Assembly (NCBI RefSeq): GCF_028736175.1
Contig: NZ_CP117880.1
Coordinates: 3,782,001 to 3,846,000, forward strand
Reading direction: 5' to 3'
Origin: Sphingobacterium oryzagri
Lineage (GTDB): Bacteria > Bacteroidota > Bacteroidia > Sphingobacteriales > Sphingobacteriaceae
DNA: 64,000 nt
A program made the position numbers and the translations under genes. Numbering within the stretch: position 1 is the first letter of the stretch; each line of letters begins with the position of its first letter. Shown piece by piece: positions 16,919-30,073 of the stretch. The notes below the pieces were generated by a model, which searched no databases, had not been told where the DNA came from, and saw only the letters and a program-made list of their open reading frames with translations.

Positions 16919-17932
16919 TTAGAAATAACGCGGACTCAACAATTGACGTAAAGCTTGTCCAAACGTAAGTCCCAACGTGATCTCGTGTGTTCCATTTTGC
17001 ACGCCACGCATACGATTTAACATGATATCGTATGAATAGCCAATGCGAAAACGTTCTGTCGCGTAAAATTGTACAATACCGGTAATCGCATTCACCGAAC
17101 TCAGCTTTGCCGGAGAGGTATCAAAATAATCACGATCGAAGATACGTGCACGTGTACGGTAGCCCGCGCCTGCCCAAAACTTATTGTTGAAAATAAACAT
17201 CGCATTAAGATCAAGCGCTGTAGGTCCTCGGAAATCATCTTTGACCAAAAGACTTGGCCGCAGGTGTAAACCTTCCTCCAGCTCGAACAGCGCGCCTGCG
17301 ATAAAATAAGCATTTACATTACGGTAGAGGCTCTCCAGGGAGTTTTCGTTGAAACGAAACTCGTCGTTGCTATCAGCCCCCGAAAAGAGATCTTGCACCG
17401 AAAGCCCAACGTACCATTTTGGATTGTAGTAATATACACCTAAACGTATATCAGGATTCCAACTGCTTATCTTTCCATTAGGAATAGCCACATCACCCGG
17501 ATCTATTTCCTGCAATTTGTTTCCATCCAATCCATATTGGGTAACGCCTACGGCAACACCTAATGCAAGTCGTTGCGTATCGTCGTTATCCAACTGCAAG
17601 CGTAAAGCATAGTTTGCATAAATAGATGTGGCATCTTGTGCTCCGAGCCGATCGTTTGAAAGTTGTAAGCCTACGCCGTGTCTTTTATTGATCGGATCGA
17701 GCACACCATCGACAGAAATCGTTCCCGTGCGTGGCGCTCCTTGCCAGCCCGTCCATTGGCTGCGCAGGCCCGTTTGGGCAAACCACTCTTCCTTGTAACC
17801 GGTGTACGCCGGATTGACACTGATGGAGTTAAAAATATATTGGGTAAACTGGATACTCTGCTGGGCGCTGCTATGCAGGCCCAACAACAGTATCGAAAAT
17901 GTCAGCAAAGACTTGATCTTATAGTTTTTCAT
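16919..17932 (-). CDS. PorP/SprF family type IX secretion-associated outer-membrane protein
   Basis: Product of 337 aa with a signal peptide (MKNYKIKSLLTFSILLLGLHSSAQ). The N-terminal QFTQYIFNSISVNPAYTGYKEEW is the family signature, and SQWTGWQGAPRTGTISVDG, LALGVAVGVTQYGLDG and RFRIGYSYDIML follow as in PorP/SprF barrels. In Flavobacterium johnsoniae SprF is needed for secretion of the giant adhesin SprB. Here the gene sits directly downstream of a giant cargo gene, with 6 nt between, so I infer it handles secretion or surface attachment of that cargo. It is expected to be an outer-membrane beta-barrel. The operon order cargo, PorP/SprF, OmpA is characteristic. Confidence 0.9.
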   Translation of the reverse strand: MKNYKIKSLLTFSILLLGLHSSAQQSIQFTQYIFNSISVNPAYTGYKEEWFAQTGLRSQWTGWQGAPRTGTISVDGVLDPINKRHGVGLQLSNDRLGAQDATSIYANYALRLQLDNDDTQRLALGVAVGVTQYGLDGNKLQEIDPGDVAIPNGKISSWNPDIRLGVYYYNPKWYVGLSVQDLFSGADSNDEFRFNENSLESLYRNVNAYFIAGALFELEEGLHLRPSLLVKDDFRGPTALDLNAMFIFNNKFWAGAGYRTRARIFDRDYFDTSPAKLSSVNAITGIVQFYATERFRIGYSYDIMLNRMRGVQNGTHEITLGLTFGQALRQLLSPRYF

Positions 17933-17938
17933 CGATGA

Positions 17939-20900
17939 TTAATTTCGTTTTATCAAAACAGTTGACTTGACATCTGTAGAGTTTCCTCCGCGGATCGCTT
18001 TCACAAAAATGAAGTACGTTCCGTCATTCAGTCCCCGGCCATCCCACTCGCCTTTGTAATTATCATTTTGATACACTTCGTTGCCCCATCTGTTGATCAC
18101 GGTGATGGCAATCCTGTCAAACGTATCGGTCCCCAGAATAACTAACCTATCGTTCAAACCATCACCATTTGGTGTGATCACATTTGGTATAAATAATGGG
18201 TCGGCTATCACATTGACATGCACGTTTGCATGATTACTCCATCTTCCCCGGCTATCTTTCACGCGGTAAACGAAGATATCCTCTTCACTAAAGCCTAAAG
18301 GCGATGTGTAAGACACGTGTCCATTGCCCAGTAACACGACGGTTGAACCTGGTGTGAATGACACAATCTCTACGGTACTGCGATCAATTTCCCATTTCAC
18401 CTCGATATCATTTTCCAGGACATCGATAGTTACCGGCACACCAGTTTTCGTTTCTGTGGTATCGTGCACAGCTTGCAATCTTGGATGATCTACCGGAATC
18501 GGATCTATATCATCTTCGTCGTCCGGATCTTCCGTATCTGGTTTTTCAGGTCCCCAAACCGTCACACCGTTGTTTATAAAGTCTGGCGCATCTTCGTCGA
18601 CAAGCGCAGTTACTTTAACGATGATGTTTCCACCAACAGGAATAGTCGCCAGGGTCGTGATCACCGCTTTATTATCCGTTCCGGTGATGGTCGCGTTCGT
18701 GCCCATAATGCTGTACGTTTCTATGGTAAGACCTGCACCCGGACGTTCCGTTAAATTGATCTGCTTGCCGGTGGCGATTTCCGCAGGACCATCATTGGTG
18801 ATGGTCAATGTAAAGGACGTCTGCTCCTCCGGCCTTACGCTTGCGTCATCTGCCATTTTTTCGATACGCAAGACAGATACCCGATCTACTGGAATTTCAG
18901 GTGTTTCATCTTCGTCGTCTGGATCTTCCGTATCCGGTTTGTCAGGCCCCCAAACGCGTATGCCGTTGCTAATTGTTTCCGGCGCATTTGTGGCAACCGC
19001 AGCCGTCAATTTGACGACGATGGTTCCACCAACCGCGACGATGCTAGTCGTCGTAACGGTAGCTCGCGTAGCATTGCCGATGATCGTTCCATTACCCGAC
19101 GTTACTTCGTAGCCTGTTATTGTTAATCCTTCACTAGGCAACTCTGCCAATTGAATCGTACGTCCTGTAGCAATAGCGGCAGGCCCTGCATTGGTAATCG
19201 TTACCGTAAAACTGGTATTCGATCCAGCTTGCACGCGCGCCTGATCCGCTACTTTGGTGATTTGCAATCTTGAATCACGATCTACCGGGATTTCTGGTGT
19301 CTCGTCTTCATCGTCAGGATCTTCTGTTTCCGGCTTATCCGGTCCCCAAACTTTCACCCCGTTTTTCACCGTTGATGGCGCGTCTGCCGATACCGTAGCG
19401 ATAACGCGAACGGTAATTACTTCCCCCACAGCAACGGTTTGATTTACTGTAATGTCTGCTTCATTAGCACTTCCTACGATACTGGCATTGCCGCTGGTAA
19501 TCGCGTAACCTGTAATGGTAAGTCCGGCACTAGGCAATTCGGCTAATGTAATAATGTCACCGCTTTCAATGAGACCTGGCCCGGTGTTGGTAATCGTTAG
19601 GGTAAAACTGGTGCTTTCTCCTGCACGCACCCGATTATCGTCGGCTACTTTCGTGATCGTCAATCTAGCTGCACAGTCATTGACAACTGGAGTCACCAAT
19701 AGACGCGCTGCACTTTCGCAATTCGCAACGGTTTGACTAGCATAATACGTTGCACCATCTTGAAGCACAGTGGTTGCAGGTAATAGGTTACCGGCAGTCG
19801 GACTATCGTACCAACGGATATTTGTACCCACGACCGCCAGATCAGCCAAGGTCGCGCTGTCATTTAAACAGAATATTGGCGTAGCATTTTCAATTGTTGG
19901 CGGTGCTGTGCTAGTGATGCTCACCGTTACCGCCGTGCGCGCTGCACTTTCGCAACCGTCAACGAGCTGCGCCGCGTAGTATGTACCGCTCGTTAAAGCC
20001 GTCGTCGCTGCCAAAGCTGTGCCGCCCGTCGCGCTGCTGTACCACACGACCGTGCCTGTGGCGCCTGTTGTATTCAAATCGGCAACCGTAGCACTATCGC
20101 TTTCGCAGAACGTCTGTGTTAATTCAGTCAAGGTTGGCGCCGATGTCGCGGTGATGTTCACCGTTACCGCCGTGCGCGCTATACTTTCGCAACCGTCAAC
20201 GAGCTGCGCAGCGTAGTATGTACCGCTCGTTAAGGCGGTCGTCGCTGCCAAAGCTGTGCCGCCCGTCGCGCTGCTATACCAAACGACCGTGCCCGTTGCG
20301 CCTGTTGTAATCAAATCGGCAACCGTCGCACTATCGATTTCGCAGAACGTCTGTGTTAATTCAGTCAAGGTTGGCGCTGTTGTAGCAGTGATGCTCACCG
20401 TTATTGCCGTGCGCGCTACACTTTCGCAACCGTCAACAAGCTGTGCCGCGTAGTATGTACCGCTGGTTAAGGCCGTCGTCGCTGCCAAAGCTGTGCCGCC
20501 CGTCGCGCTGCTATACCAAACTACGGTTCCTGTGGCGCCTGTTGTATTCAACTCGGCAACCGTCGCACTATCGCTTTCGCAGAACGTCTGTGTTAATTTA
20601 GTCAAGGTTGGCGCTGGTGTAGCGGTGATGTTCACCGTTACTTCCGTGCGCGCTACACTTTCGCAACCGTCAACGAGCTGCGCAGCGTAGTATGTACCGC
20701 TGGTTAAGGCCGTCGTCGCTGCCAAAGCTGTGCCGCCCGTCGCGCTGCTATACCAAATTATCGTGCCTGTAGCGCCTGTTGTATTCAAATCGGCAACCGT
20801 CGCACTATCGCTTTCGCAGAATGTCTGTGTTAATTCAGTCAAGGTTGGCGGTGCTGTGCTAGTGATGCTCACCGTTACTGCCGTGCGCGCTATACTTTCG

Positions 20901-23900
20901 CAACCGTCAACGAGCTGCGCAGCGTAGTATGTACCGCTCGTTAAGGCGGTCGTCGCTGCCAAAGCTGTACCGCCCGTCGCGCTGCTATACCAAACTAATG
21001 TGCCTGTGGCGCCTGTTGTATTCAAATCGGCAACCGTAGCACTATCGCTTTCGCAGAATGTTTGTGTTAATTCAGTCAAGGTTGGCGCTGGTGTAGCAGT
21101 GATGCTCACCGTTACCGCCGTGCGCGCTACACTTTCGCAACCGTCAATAAGCTGCGCAGCGTAATATGTACCGCTCGTTAAGGCCGTCGTCGCTGCTAAT
21201 GCCGTTCCGCCCGTCGCGCTGCTATACCAAACGACCGTGCCCGTTGCGCCTGTTGTATTCAAATCGGCAACCGTCGCACTATCGATTTCGCAAAAAGTTT
21301 GTGTTAACTCGGTCAAGATTGGTGCTGGTGTAGCTGTTACAACAATCGTCACCGCTACGCGCGCACTCTCACAGCCAATAGCGCTATTTATTTGGCTAAC
21401 AAACACCGTGTTGACACCAACAACATTACTATTCACCGTAGGAACAGTTGTTAATGCTGTGCTAGTCGTTGCATCGGCATAGTATTGCAGCGTATATCCC
21501 GGTAAGGCCTCTACATCGTAAGCAATCTCGACAGACGCCGCTGTCTCGCAGACTGTTTGATCGGCGACCACAGGAGCAGCTGGTGTCTCGTTTACGGTAA
21601 CTTCAATAGGCGTCCGCTCACCGATTTCGCAACTACCAAAGCGTACTGTTTGCACATACAAGGTGTAATTTCCGGCAGTCAAATTGGTAACATCAACTAC
21701 ATTCCCGCCCGTCTCGCTGTCGTATACAAGATAGCTTGTGCAATTATCAGGTGCTGGAATGGTAATATCACCTCCCGGACAAATTTCAAATTTGTTATCG
21801 CCATTTGGTCCGGCCACAACCCTAGGAATCGTGCGTACTATGTTGTGTACCCGCAGTTGATCCAACACCGAAGCAACACCTCCATACAAAATTTTAATAC
21901 GATCAAACGGTGCGTTGGCAATAAACTGCACATCGGCTTCTTCATTACCTGGTAACAGCGTTAGCCTCAACAAACTCGCATCATTGTGAATAGGCTCACC
22001 TACGGCGTTATTACCTAAATAAGGTTGTATTCTGAACGATTCCAGTAAGCCCAATGTCAATAGCGTCGAAGGTTTACTTACGCGTATGGTTAGCGTATCT
22101 CCCGCCAAGGCCGGTGTATTGTAAATGACTTCCAATCGCGTAAAGGCGTTGACACCCACCAAATTGTTCAATAAAGCGAAGCTAGCCTCATCGCCATCCA
22201 CTGCATTTTCCGCATTCGAGACGCTCACTAAGCCGTTTAGCACGCCAACACCGTTGATTGGCCGCTCGATACCACTCAATACATCAATTACGCCATTAGG
22301 TTCCGAACAATCTGACGTACCTTGCTGTTGATAATAGGCTTCGTACACATTTACCGACTGCGCTACCGTAGCAAGTGCCGTGAGGTAGACTTTTACACCC
22401 GAATATTCCACCGGCTGACCGTTTGTGGCGGTGGGTACAAATGTATATTCAAAGATGTTTTCGCCGGCAACGATATTGACTAAGTCGCCATCTACCAGTT
22501 GCGATGCACCAAAAGCATTTCCTGCCGCGTCAATCGGCTGCACACGGATACCGCCAGCAAGCTGTGCAACTGTTAAGTTCTTACCAAGTTTAACCGTTAC
22601 GGCTGTTCCAGCTGGAATCGGTGAACCAGAGAAACGAATATGCTGAAAGGTTTGCCCCAATAAATTGAGGGCGTTAACGCCTTCTGTCAAGGTGCTAAAA
22701 GTCGCAACATCCTGATCTGCGGCATTCCCAGCATTCGTTACGCTTCCGAGGTTTAGGAATAGTAACCGCGATACACCAAATTGTGACGCATCATGGGCAT
22801 ACACTCGTTCATAAATTGGCGGACATTCGCCCGGATTAAACACTTGGATGCTGATGTTTGCCGCTGTCTGACAGCCCGAAGCCGTATTGGTAGCAATCAA
22901 CGTGTAAACATAGGTGCCTGGGGATGCAAACGGGCCAAAACTAGTTCCATTAAAATCTACTCCCGACTGATCTTTCCATTGGTAGGTAACACCTGGTTCT
23001 GTGGTATAAGTCGGCAATGGAACCGACTGATTTATTTCTATTGTATAAGACGTAGCTTCATTAAATCGAATAACCGGAGCCGGATTTACAGTTACCGTCA
23101 CAGCGAGACGATCTGTAGGATCATTTTCGCAGGTCGCATCGCCAGCAACTGCAACATAATAAGTTACCGTGCTGTTTGGTGTGATACCCAAAACCGGCCC
23201 TGTAAATTCTGCCGTTGTGGCTGTCTCGCTGCTGTACCAATAAAATACAGGATTAGTAAGTGTTGAGGTAGCGCGCAATGTTACCGGAGAGCCTTCACAT
23301 ACGGGGTTTTCATTGCCCGTCACGGCAATATCGCTGGCTGCTGCTCTTGGTCTAACGACCACCGCAACAGCCGCTGAAGGCGCGCCAGCACAACCTGCAG
23401 CATTTATCGCAACGACAGTATATTGGCCCGCATCAGCAAGCGAAACATTAGCAATCGTTAACGTTCCGGATGTTTGTCCGGCCAGCGGTGCAGCATCGCC
23501 CACTTTTGTCCAGCTGTAAGTGACTCCGCCGGTAGCGGTCAGCGTAATTGTCTCTCCTGCACAAACCGTCGTTGCACTTGCTGTGATAGACGGCGTCAAC
23601 GGCACCGCATTGACGGTCACGGAAACCTGCGCTGGCGGATTATTGAAACAGAATCCAGCATCCTGAATAATCGCGTAATAAGTTTTTACTCCCACTGCGG
23701 TAGGCGTCAACGGAAGTGAAAGTCCTTCGCCAAGATATTCGCTCACGGCTCCTGCGTTGTAGGCGCCATACCACTTCACCGATGCATCGGGCGCTGTGCT
23801 TGCATTTCCGCTTAGCATCGCCGTTAACGTTACCGCGTCGCCCAAACATATTTCTTTGGCAGACGCCGATAACTGTATATCCGTTGCATCCACAGCAATA

Positions 23901-26900
23901 CAATCGGTTGGCAAACTACTTGTCGCCACTTCGCTAACCTCGCTGTTTTGCGCGGTCACACTATTGTTAATAGCTGGTATCGTGTTAATGTCGATCGGAT
24001 CATCTACCCTTACGGTAAAGGTAAAGACTTGTGTGCCGCCGACTGGAAGTGTAGCGATTGTGCGTGCTAAACTATCCCCATTCAATGTAAAATCGATCGC
24101 ATCAACCAGTTGTGTGTGCACAGGAATACCGGCTTTCAGCACGAGGTCTACAAGATTTTTATTACCCGTATTCTTCACAGAAACGGTGTAGGTTATAACA
24201 TCAGCAGCAGTAGCCTGACCAGAATTACTTCCGCCACTAACGCCTGTTAGCGATAAGTTAAGCGTATAGACCGCATCAACCGGAATATCCGTTGGCGTGC
24301 CCGGAGGAACGCCTGTATCCGGCCCGCCAGCTGGATTCGAGGGATCAGCAGGAGGAACAGTACCTGTTCCCGTAGGATCTGCGGGATTATTCTTCACAAA
24401 TGCTACATTGCTGATGGCATTGAGCGCCGTCAAGTTGCTGTCCACTTTTACCACGAAACTAACAGAGGTTGTTGCGCCGAATGCTACATCAATATTGCTA
24501 AATGTAACTTCTCCAGCATTATTGACCCCACCATTGCCTGCCGAAACAAATCTTGTGCCTTGCGGAAGTGCATCGGTTAAGACTAAATCTGTTAAATCCT
24601 GGTTGGATTTGTTTTGTATATAAATGCTGTAAGTTATTTCCTCACCACCGGCAACGCTGGTGGTTGATGCGCCATTGGCAATGCTATAGCCTTTCCATGC
24701 CAGCACACTATCGGTTGGCGTTACCGGAATAACGGTCGGATCGCCCGGATTACTTCCCTGCGCTGGACCGCCGGCTGGATTATTCGGATCAGCTGGTGAA
24801 GTCGACGTCTGCGTTCCTGTAGCTGTTACCACAGCGACATTGTTAATAGCCGTAATTCCCGTCAGATTTGAGTTGACCGTTACGTTAAAACTAGTTTCAA
24901 CGGTATCACCCACCGCAATATCAATACCTGCAAATGTTACCGTAGTACCGTCGAAGGTTCCACCAGACACGTAGGTCGTACCCACAGGCAAAGCATCCGA
25001 TATGGAAACGCCGCTCAGTGCCTGGTTGCCCGTATTTGTGGTATATATGGTGTATGCAACGGACTCACCACCCTGTACTTCCGTCGTCGATACACCTCCG
25101 CTAACGCTAAAACCTTTCCAAGTAGCAATCGTTGCTCGTGGACTTACAGGAATATCTGTCGGCGTGCCCGCTGGTGCCGTTGGATCTGGTCCTGCTGTTG
25201 GATTAGCTGGATCTACCGGAGGAACTGTACCTGTTCCCGCATCATTAATCGCAGGTTTTACAAAGGCCACATTACTGATCACGGTTGCGCCAGTCAAATC
25301 GGTATCAATATTTACATTAAAGGAAACTGTAGCCGTATCGCCTGCTGCGATAGCAGGAATCGTAAACACGACACTATCTCCGGCTAATGTGCCGCCCGAA
25401 CCGACTACATAACTGCTGTAAGCCGGAATGGTATCGATCACGCGGTAGTTTTGCAGCGCTACATTTCCGGTATTAGCGATATGAATAGTGTAGGCAATCT
25501 CCTCACCACCGACTACGTTAGCAACTGCCGTATTGCTGCTTGTTTCCATATACGATTTCCACGTCCGGAATTGTGGAGCATCGCAATCTTCTATGATATA
25601 ATACAATCGTACATTAGGCACTACGTTGGCGTCAGCCAAAGAGTTTAGTTGAATAGCTAACTCGTCAACAACTACGCCGGGCTGAATAGCGATTTCCGGC
25701 GCTTGCCCGTTATTAAACAAGTTTAATAAATTGACATTGCCGATAACGGCGTTTTCCAACTGCTGGACATAAACCTGTTGTCCCTGATGATATCCTACGA
25801 TATGGATACGTTGGAATACGCCTGCATTTAAGCTGCCTGTGCCCACAGCCATTTTCACTTTGAAAATCGCATCCGCGCTTGTAGCCTTGTTAAATTGAAT
25901 ATTTTGTTGGATACTTCCCAATACGCTCAACGTGCCTAAACTGATTTCCGAATAGTCGCCGTTGTTGTTATTTGGAAGTGCGTTCTGCGCATTGGTCACA
26001 CCGTATTCGCCAACACCAGTCAGTCCGATTTGAAGACCTGTCCCATCCCAGGAGGTGGTAACAGCTTCGGCGCAGCCATCGAAATTCGTTTCGTAGCACA
26101 TGCCATACACCTGCAGTCGGTTATCTGGCGCTGTCACGCCAACCACGGCTTGCGTAAAGGTGTTGATTTCGACATTTCTATAATTAACATCAGCTGTCAA
26201 CGCGATATAGAAGCGACCTTCTTTATCTTGAACAATCTTAATTTTACCATCTGCATCGGCAAAACCATTTAAGCTACTGCCGGTAACCAGGTTATTGTTC
26301 CCGCCATCTTTAACGGTTACTGTAAAATAATGATTGCCTAGCGCCAACCCATTAACTACCCCGCCTACAACATTACCCAGGCTTCCAGACAATAAATTGT
26401 TTAATAAGCCACCATCTTCTGCAATACGGATGTAAGAAATCCGATTTGCCGGTGCATCAGCAAGGTAACCGAACTGCAGATTTCCCTGCGTATTACCGAT
26501 TCCGAGCAGCACGCCAGCGCCTGAACGTATCGAAGCGTAGCTGTTATGATCGCCATCGAAAACATTCGCAATATCGTCTACGGCAGTTGCTCCAGCAAAC
26601 ACATCAGCACAAACCGGACTGCGATATGGCGGGGTTTCAAAATCAGGATCCGGACATTGGTCGGAAATCCGGCTTACGCCATAGAGTCGTATCGGTGCGC
26701 TGCTATTGACCGCCACTGTCGAGCGAAGCTCAATTTTAACACGATCGCAAATAACGTTTGGTTCGAATACAAAAGATTGTATACCACCAGAATTAAATAG
26801 CCCTAGCAAATCCAGGTTATTTAGCAATCCTGCGCGTAGTGGCTGGGCATACACCTCATTCTCGCCGTTGTAAAGCACAACCTGCGCGCCACCCAACAGA

Positions 26901-29900
26901 TCTACATTTAAGATACCGGCTTGCGCCAACTGCAAGCGAACGCGCAGTTTATCGGTTGCCGCTGCTTTCGTTTTGAAGTAAATCGTTTGCGATACCGTTG
27001 CGCCTGCCGCCACAACACCTAAATTTAATGTAGCGAAGTTGGCATTATTGGCATCGATCGCAAATTCGGGATTGGTTACGCCACCTTTTGTCAGATCGAG
27101 CAAGTCTACAGCAATGCCTGTACCATCCCAAGAGGTAAACGTCGCTTGCTCACACGGATCAAATACGGTTTCGCGACACATCCCATACACTTGGATATTC
27201 GACGAAGTACTCCCGCCAACCAAAGCTGTGCTGTGATAAGCGATTCGCACCGATTGGTAATCACGATCGGCGGTCACTGCCAGATAAAATTTTCCATCTT
27301 TATCTTTCACCAGCTTGACAAATTCTGTATTTAAACCCGTCGCACTGGAATAGGTAGCACCGATCTGCGTACCTTTTGCGTCTTTTAACTGAATTTCTAC
27401 ATATTGATTGCCCAGCGCTACCGATCCTAGTAGATTGGCTAAACTTTCACCAAGACTACCTGCAAGTAAAGCCTGAAATAAGCCATTTTCCGAATCGACA
27501 CGGATATACGAAACCTCCTGTGCTGGAATGACGGTATTATATTTCAATTCGATATGACTCGAATATGCGCCCAAACCTGCGGCAACACCGGTACCTGCAG
27601 ATAGCGTAGCATAAGTATCAAAATCTACGTCATCATTTACCGCTTCTAACGGGAAGTTGACATGTGCAAAATTCGTCACCGTCGTCCCGCAGTCTTTCGC
27701 CGTAAACGGAGGTGTCGTTCCGGGAGGCCAGGTTAGTTCCGGATCAGGACAAGCGGCAGAAAAACGCTCGATACTGAAGACCTCCAATGGATTGGCAATA
27801 ACATTGGCCGCAACTAACGATTCTATACCTATCGCCACCCGATCAAAAGCAACGCCTGGGCCAAATGGTAAACTAACGATTTGTCCGGAATTTAATAAAT
27901 TCAGCAAATCCAGGTTTGAAATAACACCGTCTGTCAAATTTTGGGAGAACACTTCATTCGCGCCATTAAACGCTTTCACCAGTACGCTGCCTACTATAGA
28001 CGCAGAGACCGTTCCGCCGCCAAATGTAAATTTCACCCGGAAATGATCTGCTGCGGCCGATGGACCATGAAAATTGACCTGTTGATATATAGCGCCGCCT
28101 ATACCGGCCGCACCAATACTGATTTTTGAAGAAGTACTGCTATCTCCATCGATGGCCTGTTGCGCATCCACGACACCCGCCCCGCCTAATCCTAGCAGAT
28201 CAAGCGATATACCGGCCGATTCGGAATAAGTCGCAAAACTTTGCTCACAAAGATCGGCGCCCGTTGCATAACAGGCGTGATAAACATCCATACTTTCCGT
28301 CGTGCCCAAGCCTACCAACGAAGAAAGTCGTTCTGTTATGCGCACACTTGTGAATGAAGCATCGCTGCGCAGCGCAACATAATAGTGTCCGTTTTTATCT
28401 TGAACGATTTTAGCAAATCCATTTCCAAATGCACCAGCGGCTGTATTGCTGAATCCGGAATTACTGGATCGGGAAAAAACTACGCCGCCGTTTGACTTGG
28501 CCTCCACCGTAAAATAATGATCGCCCAACAACACATTATCCACTGTATTGCCCAATGCATTGCCCAACGAACCATTTAAAAGTGCGCCTAATTGGTTTTC
28601 ATCAAAATTAATACGGATGTATACGGTATCGCCTGCAACAGCATTGCCAAAGCCCATTTCCACATGCGCTTCCTGCGCACCAGCACCAAGTACCAGTCCG
28701 GAAGTCGTAGTTAAGGTGCTGTACGTGTCGTTGTTTCCATCAACCGTATGTGTTGCAAAATTTGCATTGGCAAATGAAATCAAATTGGCGGCACAATCCT
28801 TTTGAGACAACATCGGCGGTGTGGCCGGCGGCACGACAATAGCAGGATTTATACAGCCGGCTTCGCCAGTGTAGCGTTGCACATCATAGATGCGAATAGC
28901 TGATCCAACTAAACTGAGTCCAACGGTTGAATTTAGTCGAACCTCAACACGATCAAAAGCTACACCCGGACCAAATGGCAAGGTAACGGGATCGCCATTT
29001 TGCAGCAACTGCAACAAATCCACGCCATCCAGCAAACCGCCATTTAAATTCCTTACGAATACCTGCTGCGTACCATTGTACGCAATTACCTGAATATTAC
29101 CTAACAAATCAGCATTGAGCACACCAGCAGAAGCAACGGCTAGCTTGATATTAAATGTATGGTTAGCTTCCGAACGTGTCGGAAAATAAAATGTCTGCGC
29201 TAATGTGCCTAAGACTTGTGCATTTAACACGCTTCCCTGCTTCAATTCAGAATAGGAATTGCTATCGTTATCGATAGCACGTTCTAAATGTTGATTGTTC
29301 AGATCGAGCACCGACAAGGATATCCCACCGCCACTATAAGCGGTGGTTGTCGGATATCCACAATCCGATCCATTATCTTGAAAATAAAAAGCGTGATATA
29401 CGTCGATTGAATTTCGCGCGCCCAGTATAACGGCCGCCGTTACATCGCTTATGCGAACACGATCGTAAGCTGCATTAGGCGTAACAGCGGCATAGAAGCT
29501 GCCATCAGCACCTACGACAAGTCGAAACATGTCAGAATCAAACCCCGTATCACTTCGATTGGAGGCGACGACCGTGCTTCCATTTCGAGCTTCGATAGCA
29601 AAATAATGATTACCAAGAACAATGGTTCCTAAGAGATTTGCCAAAGATTTGCCTAACGAACCTCCCAGCAATGTTTTCAAAACATCACCCGCGCCGCCGC
29701 CTAGTTTCACATAGGTTGTCGTACCAGCCGGTAACGCGCTTTGTCCTGACGGAAAACTACCAAATTTGAGCTCCAGTTCGCCAGCATAGCTGCCTGCCCC
29801 TCCCAGTAATCCACCGTAAGATCTGATCGTCGCAAAATTATTGTCATCCAACAGCGCCTGGTTTGGGTTACTTACCCGTTCGGCCGAAAGCGGAGGCGTT

Positions 29901-30052
29901 TGTGTAGAGAAAGATACCTCATTTGCCAAAATCTTGGTTTGCCCCCGAGCCAAGTCAGGAATAACCGATAATGAGCAATAGGCAACCAGCATAATTAGGT
30001 AACCTACATAGCGACCAACCCGCCTGTGAGGACATTGACTTGCGTTTTTCAT
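17939..30052 (-). CDS. giant multidomain T9SS surface protein (4037 aa) with type-B gliding-motility C-terminal domain
   Basis: A cleavable leader (to about residue 38) precedes four related ~350-aa modules (about 45-395, 418-767, 787-1134, 1154-1490), each made of two beta-rich halves. The first half carries LLGGSLG.SLANLLG-like runs and a VRI segment; the second carries D.D..SY and VLPFGPGV.FDRV-type segments. Then come four DUF11/isopeptide-like repeats (1493-2040, TW/AWK starts, ITYTIxxxNTGN), Ig-like domains (2045-2410), a shorter variant of the first module (2412-2740), two more Ig-like units, six near-identical 79-aa Ig_7-type repeats plus a divergent seventh (2908-3461), three DUF11 repeats ending in DPDDEDE linkers (3461-3854), a cadherin-like domain and a type-B sorting domain (3951-4037; [27 protein letters not shown] and NDGTYF). 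This is a classic T9SS cargo layout. It is the first gene of an operon with PorP/SprF and an OmpA-type gene. I infer a surface adhesin; the ligand is unknown. Confidence 0.9.
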   Translation of the reverse strand: MKNASQCPHRRVGRYVGYLIMLVAYCSLSVIPDLARGQTKILANEVSFSTQTPPLSAERVSNPNQALLDDNNFATIRSYGGLLGGAGSYAGELELKFGSFPSGQSALPAGTTTYVKLGGGAGDVLKTLLGGSLGKSLANLLGTIVLGNHYFAIEARNGSTVVASNRSDTGFDSDMFRLVVGADGSFYAAVTPNAAYDRVRISDVTAAVILGARNSIDVYHAFYFQDNGSDCGYPTTTAYSGGGISLSVLDLNNQHLERAIDNDSNSYSELKQGSVLNAQVLGTLAQTFYFPTRSEANHTFNIKLAVASAGVLNADLLGNIQVIAYNGTQQVFVRNLNGGLLDGVDLLQLLQNGDPVTLPFGPGVAFDRVEVRLNSTVGLSLVGSAIRIYDVQRYTGEAGCINPAIVVPPATPPMLSQKDCAANLISFANANFATHTVDGNNDTYSTLTTTSGLVLGAGAQEAHVEMGFGNAVAGDTVYIRINFDENQLGALLNGSLGNALGNTVDNVLLGDHYFTVEAKSNGGVVFSRSSNSGFSNTAAGAFGNGFAKIVQDKNGHYYVALRSDASFTSVRITERLSSLVGLGTTESMDVYHACYATGADLCEQSFATYSESAGISLDLLGLGGAGVVDAQQAIDGDSSTSSKISIGAAGIGGAIYQQVNFHGPSAAADHFRVKFTFGGGTVSASIVGSVLVKAFNGANEVFSQNLTDGVISNLDLLNLLNSGQIVSLPFGPGVAFDRVAIGIESLVAANVIANPLEVFSIERFSAACPDPELTWPPGTTPPFTAKDCGTTVTNFAHVNFPLEAVNDDVDFDTYATLSAGTGVAAGLGAYSSHIELKYNTVIPAQEVSYIRVDSENGLFQALLAGSLGESLANLLGSVALGNQYVEIQLKDAKGTQIGATYSSATGLNTEFVKLVKDKDGKFYLAVTADRDYQSVRIAYHSTALVGGSTSSNIQVYGMCRETVFDPCEQATFTSWDGTGIAVDLLDLTKGGVTNPEFAIDANNANFATLNLGVVAAGATVSQTIYFKTKAAATDKLRVRLQLAQAGILNVDLLGGAQVVLYNGENEVYAQPLRAGLLNNLDLLGLFNSGGIQSFVFEPNVICDRVKIELRSTVAVNSSAPIRLYGVSRISDQCPDPDFETPPYRSPVCADVFAGATAVDDIANVFDGDHNSYASIRSGAGVLLGIGNTQGNLQFGYLADAPANRISYIRIAEDGGLLNNLLSGSLGNVVGGVVNGLALGNHYFTVTVKDGGNNNLVTGSSLNGFADADGKIKIVQDKEGRFYIALTADVNYRNVEINTFTQAVVGVTAPDNRLQVYGMCYETNFDGCAEAVTTSWDGTGLQIGLTGVGEYGVTNAQNALPNNNNGDYSEISLGTLSVLGSIQQNIQFNKATSADAIFKVKMAVGTGSLNAGVFQRIHIVGYHQGQQVYVQQLENAVIGNVNLLNLFNNGQAPEIAIQPGVVVDELAIQLNSLADANVVPNVRLYYIIEDCDAPQFRTWKSYMETSSNTAVANVVGGEEIAYTIHIANTGNVALQNYRVIDTIPAYSSYVVGSGGTLAGDSVVFTIPAIAAGDTATVSFNVNIDTDLTGATVISNVAFVKPAINDAGTGTVPPVDPANPTAGPDPTAPAGTPTDIPVSPRATIATWKGFSVSGGVSTTEVQGGESVAYTIYTTNTGNQALSGVSISDALPVGTTYVSGGTFDGTTVTFAGIDIAVGDTVETSFNVTVNSNLTGITAINNVAVVTATGTQTSTSPADPNNPAGGPAQGSNPGDPTVIPVTPTDSVLAWKGYSIANGASTTSVAGGEEITYSIYIQNKSNQDLTDLVLTDALPQGTRFVSAGNGGVNNAGEVTFSNIDVAFGATTSVSFVVKVDSNLTALNAISNVAFVKNNPADPTGTGTVPPADPSNPAGGPDTGVPPGTPTDIPVDAVYTLNLSLTGVSGGSNSGQATAADVITYTVSVKNTGNKNLVDLVLKAGIPVHTQLVDAIDFTLNGDSLARTIATLPVGGTQVFTFTVRVDDPIDINTIPAINNSVTAQNSEVSEVATSSLPTDCIAVDATDIQLSASAKEICLGDAVTLTAMLSGNASTAPDASVKWYGAYNAGAVSEYLGEGLSLPLTPTAVGVKTYYAIIQDAGFCFNNPPAQVSVTVNAVPLTPSITASATTVCAGETITLTATGGVTYSWTKVGDAAPLAGQTSGTLTIANVSLADAGQYTVVAINAAGCAGAPSAAVAVVVRPRAAASDIAVTGNENPVCEGSPVTLRATSTLTNPVFYWYSSETATTAEFTGPVLGITPNSTVTYYVAVAGDATCENDPTDRLAVTVTVNPAPVIRFNEATSYTIEINQSVPLPTYTTEPGVTYQWKDQSGVDFNGTSFGPFASPGTYVYTLIATNTASGCQTAANISIQVFNPGECPPIYERVYAHDASQFGVSRLLFLNLGSVTNAGNAADQDVATFSTLTEGVNALNLLGQTFQHIRFSGSPIPAGTAVTVKLGKNLTVAQLAGGIRVQPIDAAGNAFGASQLVDGDLVNIVAGENIFEYTFVPTATNGQPVEYSGVKVYLTALATVAQSVNVYEAYYQQQGTSDCSEPNGVIDVLSGIERPINGVGVLNGLVSVSNAENAVDGDEASFALLNNLVGVNAFTRLEVIYNTPALAGDTLTIRVSKPSTLLTLGLLESFRIQPYLGNNAVGEPIHNDASLLRLTLLPGNEEADVQFIANAPFDRIKILYGGVASVLDQLRVHNIVRTIPRVVAGPNGDNKFEICPGGDITIPAPDNCTSYLVYDSETGGNVVDVTNLTAGNYTLYVQTVRFGSCEIGERTPIEVTVNETPAAPVVADQTVCETAASVEIAYDVEALPGYTLQYYADATTSTALTTVPTVNSNVVGVNTVFVSQINSAIGCESARVAVTIVVTATPAPILTELTQTFCEIDSATVADLNTTGATGTVVWYSSATGGTALAATTALTSGTYYAAQLIDGCESVARTAVTVSITATPAPTLTELTQTFCESDSATVADLNTTGATGTLVWYSSATGGTALAATTALTSGTYYAAQLVDGCESIARTAVTVSITSTAPPTLTELTQTFCESDSATVADLNTTGATGTIIWYSSATGGTALAATTALTSGTYYAAQLVDGCESVARTEVTVNITATPAPTLTKLTQTFCESDSATVAELNTTGATGTVVWYSSATGGTALAATTALTSGTYYAAQLVDGCESVARTAITVSITATTAPTLTELTQTFCEIDSATVADLITTGATGTVVWYSSATGGTALAATTALTSGTYYAAQLVDGCESIARTAVTVNITATSAPTLTELTQTFCESDSATVADLNTTGATGTVVWYSSATGGTALAATTALTSGTYYAAQLVDGCESAARTAVTVSITSTAPPTIENATPIFCLNDSATLADLAVVGTNIRWYDSPTAGNLLPATTVLQDGATYYASQTVANCESAARLLVTPVVNDCAARLTITKVADDNRVRAGESTSFTLTITNTGPGLIESGDIITLAELPSAGLTITGYAITSGNASIVGSANEADITVNQTVAVGEVITVRVIATVSADAPSTVKNGVKVWGPDKPETEDPDDEDETPEIPVDRDSRLQITKVADQARVQAGSNTSFTVTITNAGPAAIATGRTIQLAELPSEGLTITGYEVTSGNGTIIGNATRATVTTTSIVAVGGTIVVKLTAAVATNAPETISNGIRVWGPDKPDTEDPDDEDETPEIPVDRVSVLRIEKMADDASVRPEEQTSFTLTITNDGPAEIATGKQINLTERPGAGLTIETYSIMGTNATITGTDNKAVITTLATIPVGGNIIVKVTALVDEDAPDFINNGVTVWGPEKPDTEDPDDEDDIDPIPVDHPRLQAVHDTTETKTGVPVTIDVLENDIEVKWEIDRSTVEIVSFTPGSTVVLLGNGHVSYTSPLGFSEEDIFVYRVKDSRGRWSNHANVHVNVIADPLFIPNVITPNGDGLNDRLVILGTDTFDRIAITVINRWGNEVYQNDNYKGEWDGRGLNDGTYFIFVKAIRGGNSTDVKSTVLIKRN
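19907..21330 (-). repeat. 237-bp tandem repeat array inside the giant surface protein gene
   Basis: Six consecutive copies, each 237 bp or 79 codons, encode an Ig-like domain. Every copy has [11 protein letters not shown], then [31 protein letters not shown] and [12 protein letters not shown], with only a few substitutions among copies. A divergent seventh unit follows toward lower coordinates (to ~19670). Period-matched landmarks on the plus strand (a TTTCGCAACCGTCAA-type site near 19945, 20185, 20422, 20659, 20896 and 21135) confirm the spacing. Such high nucleotide identity invites unequal recombination and copy-number change. Confidence 0.9.
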
Positions 30053-30073
30053 ATTTTCATAAGCTTGGTATTG

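Noticed and set aside
18464-29093. Many open frames on the plus strand opposite the giant surface protein gene
   Set aside because: They are antisense to a single 12.1-kb frame, have period-matched copies caused by the repeats, and have no domain pattern of their own.
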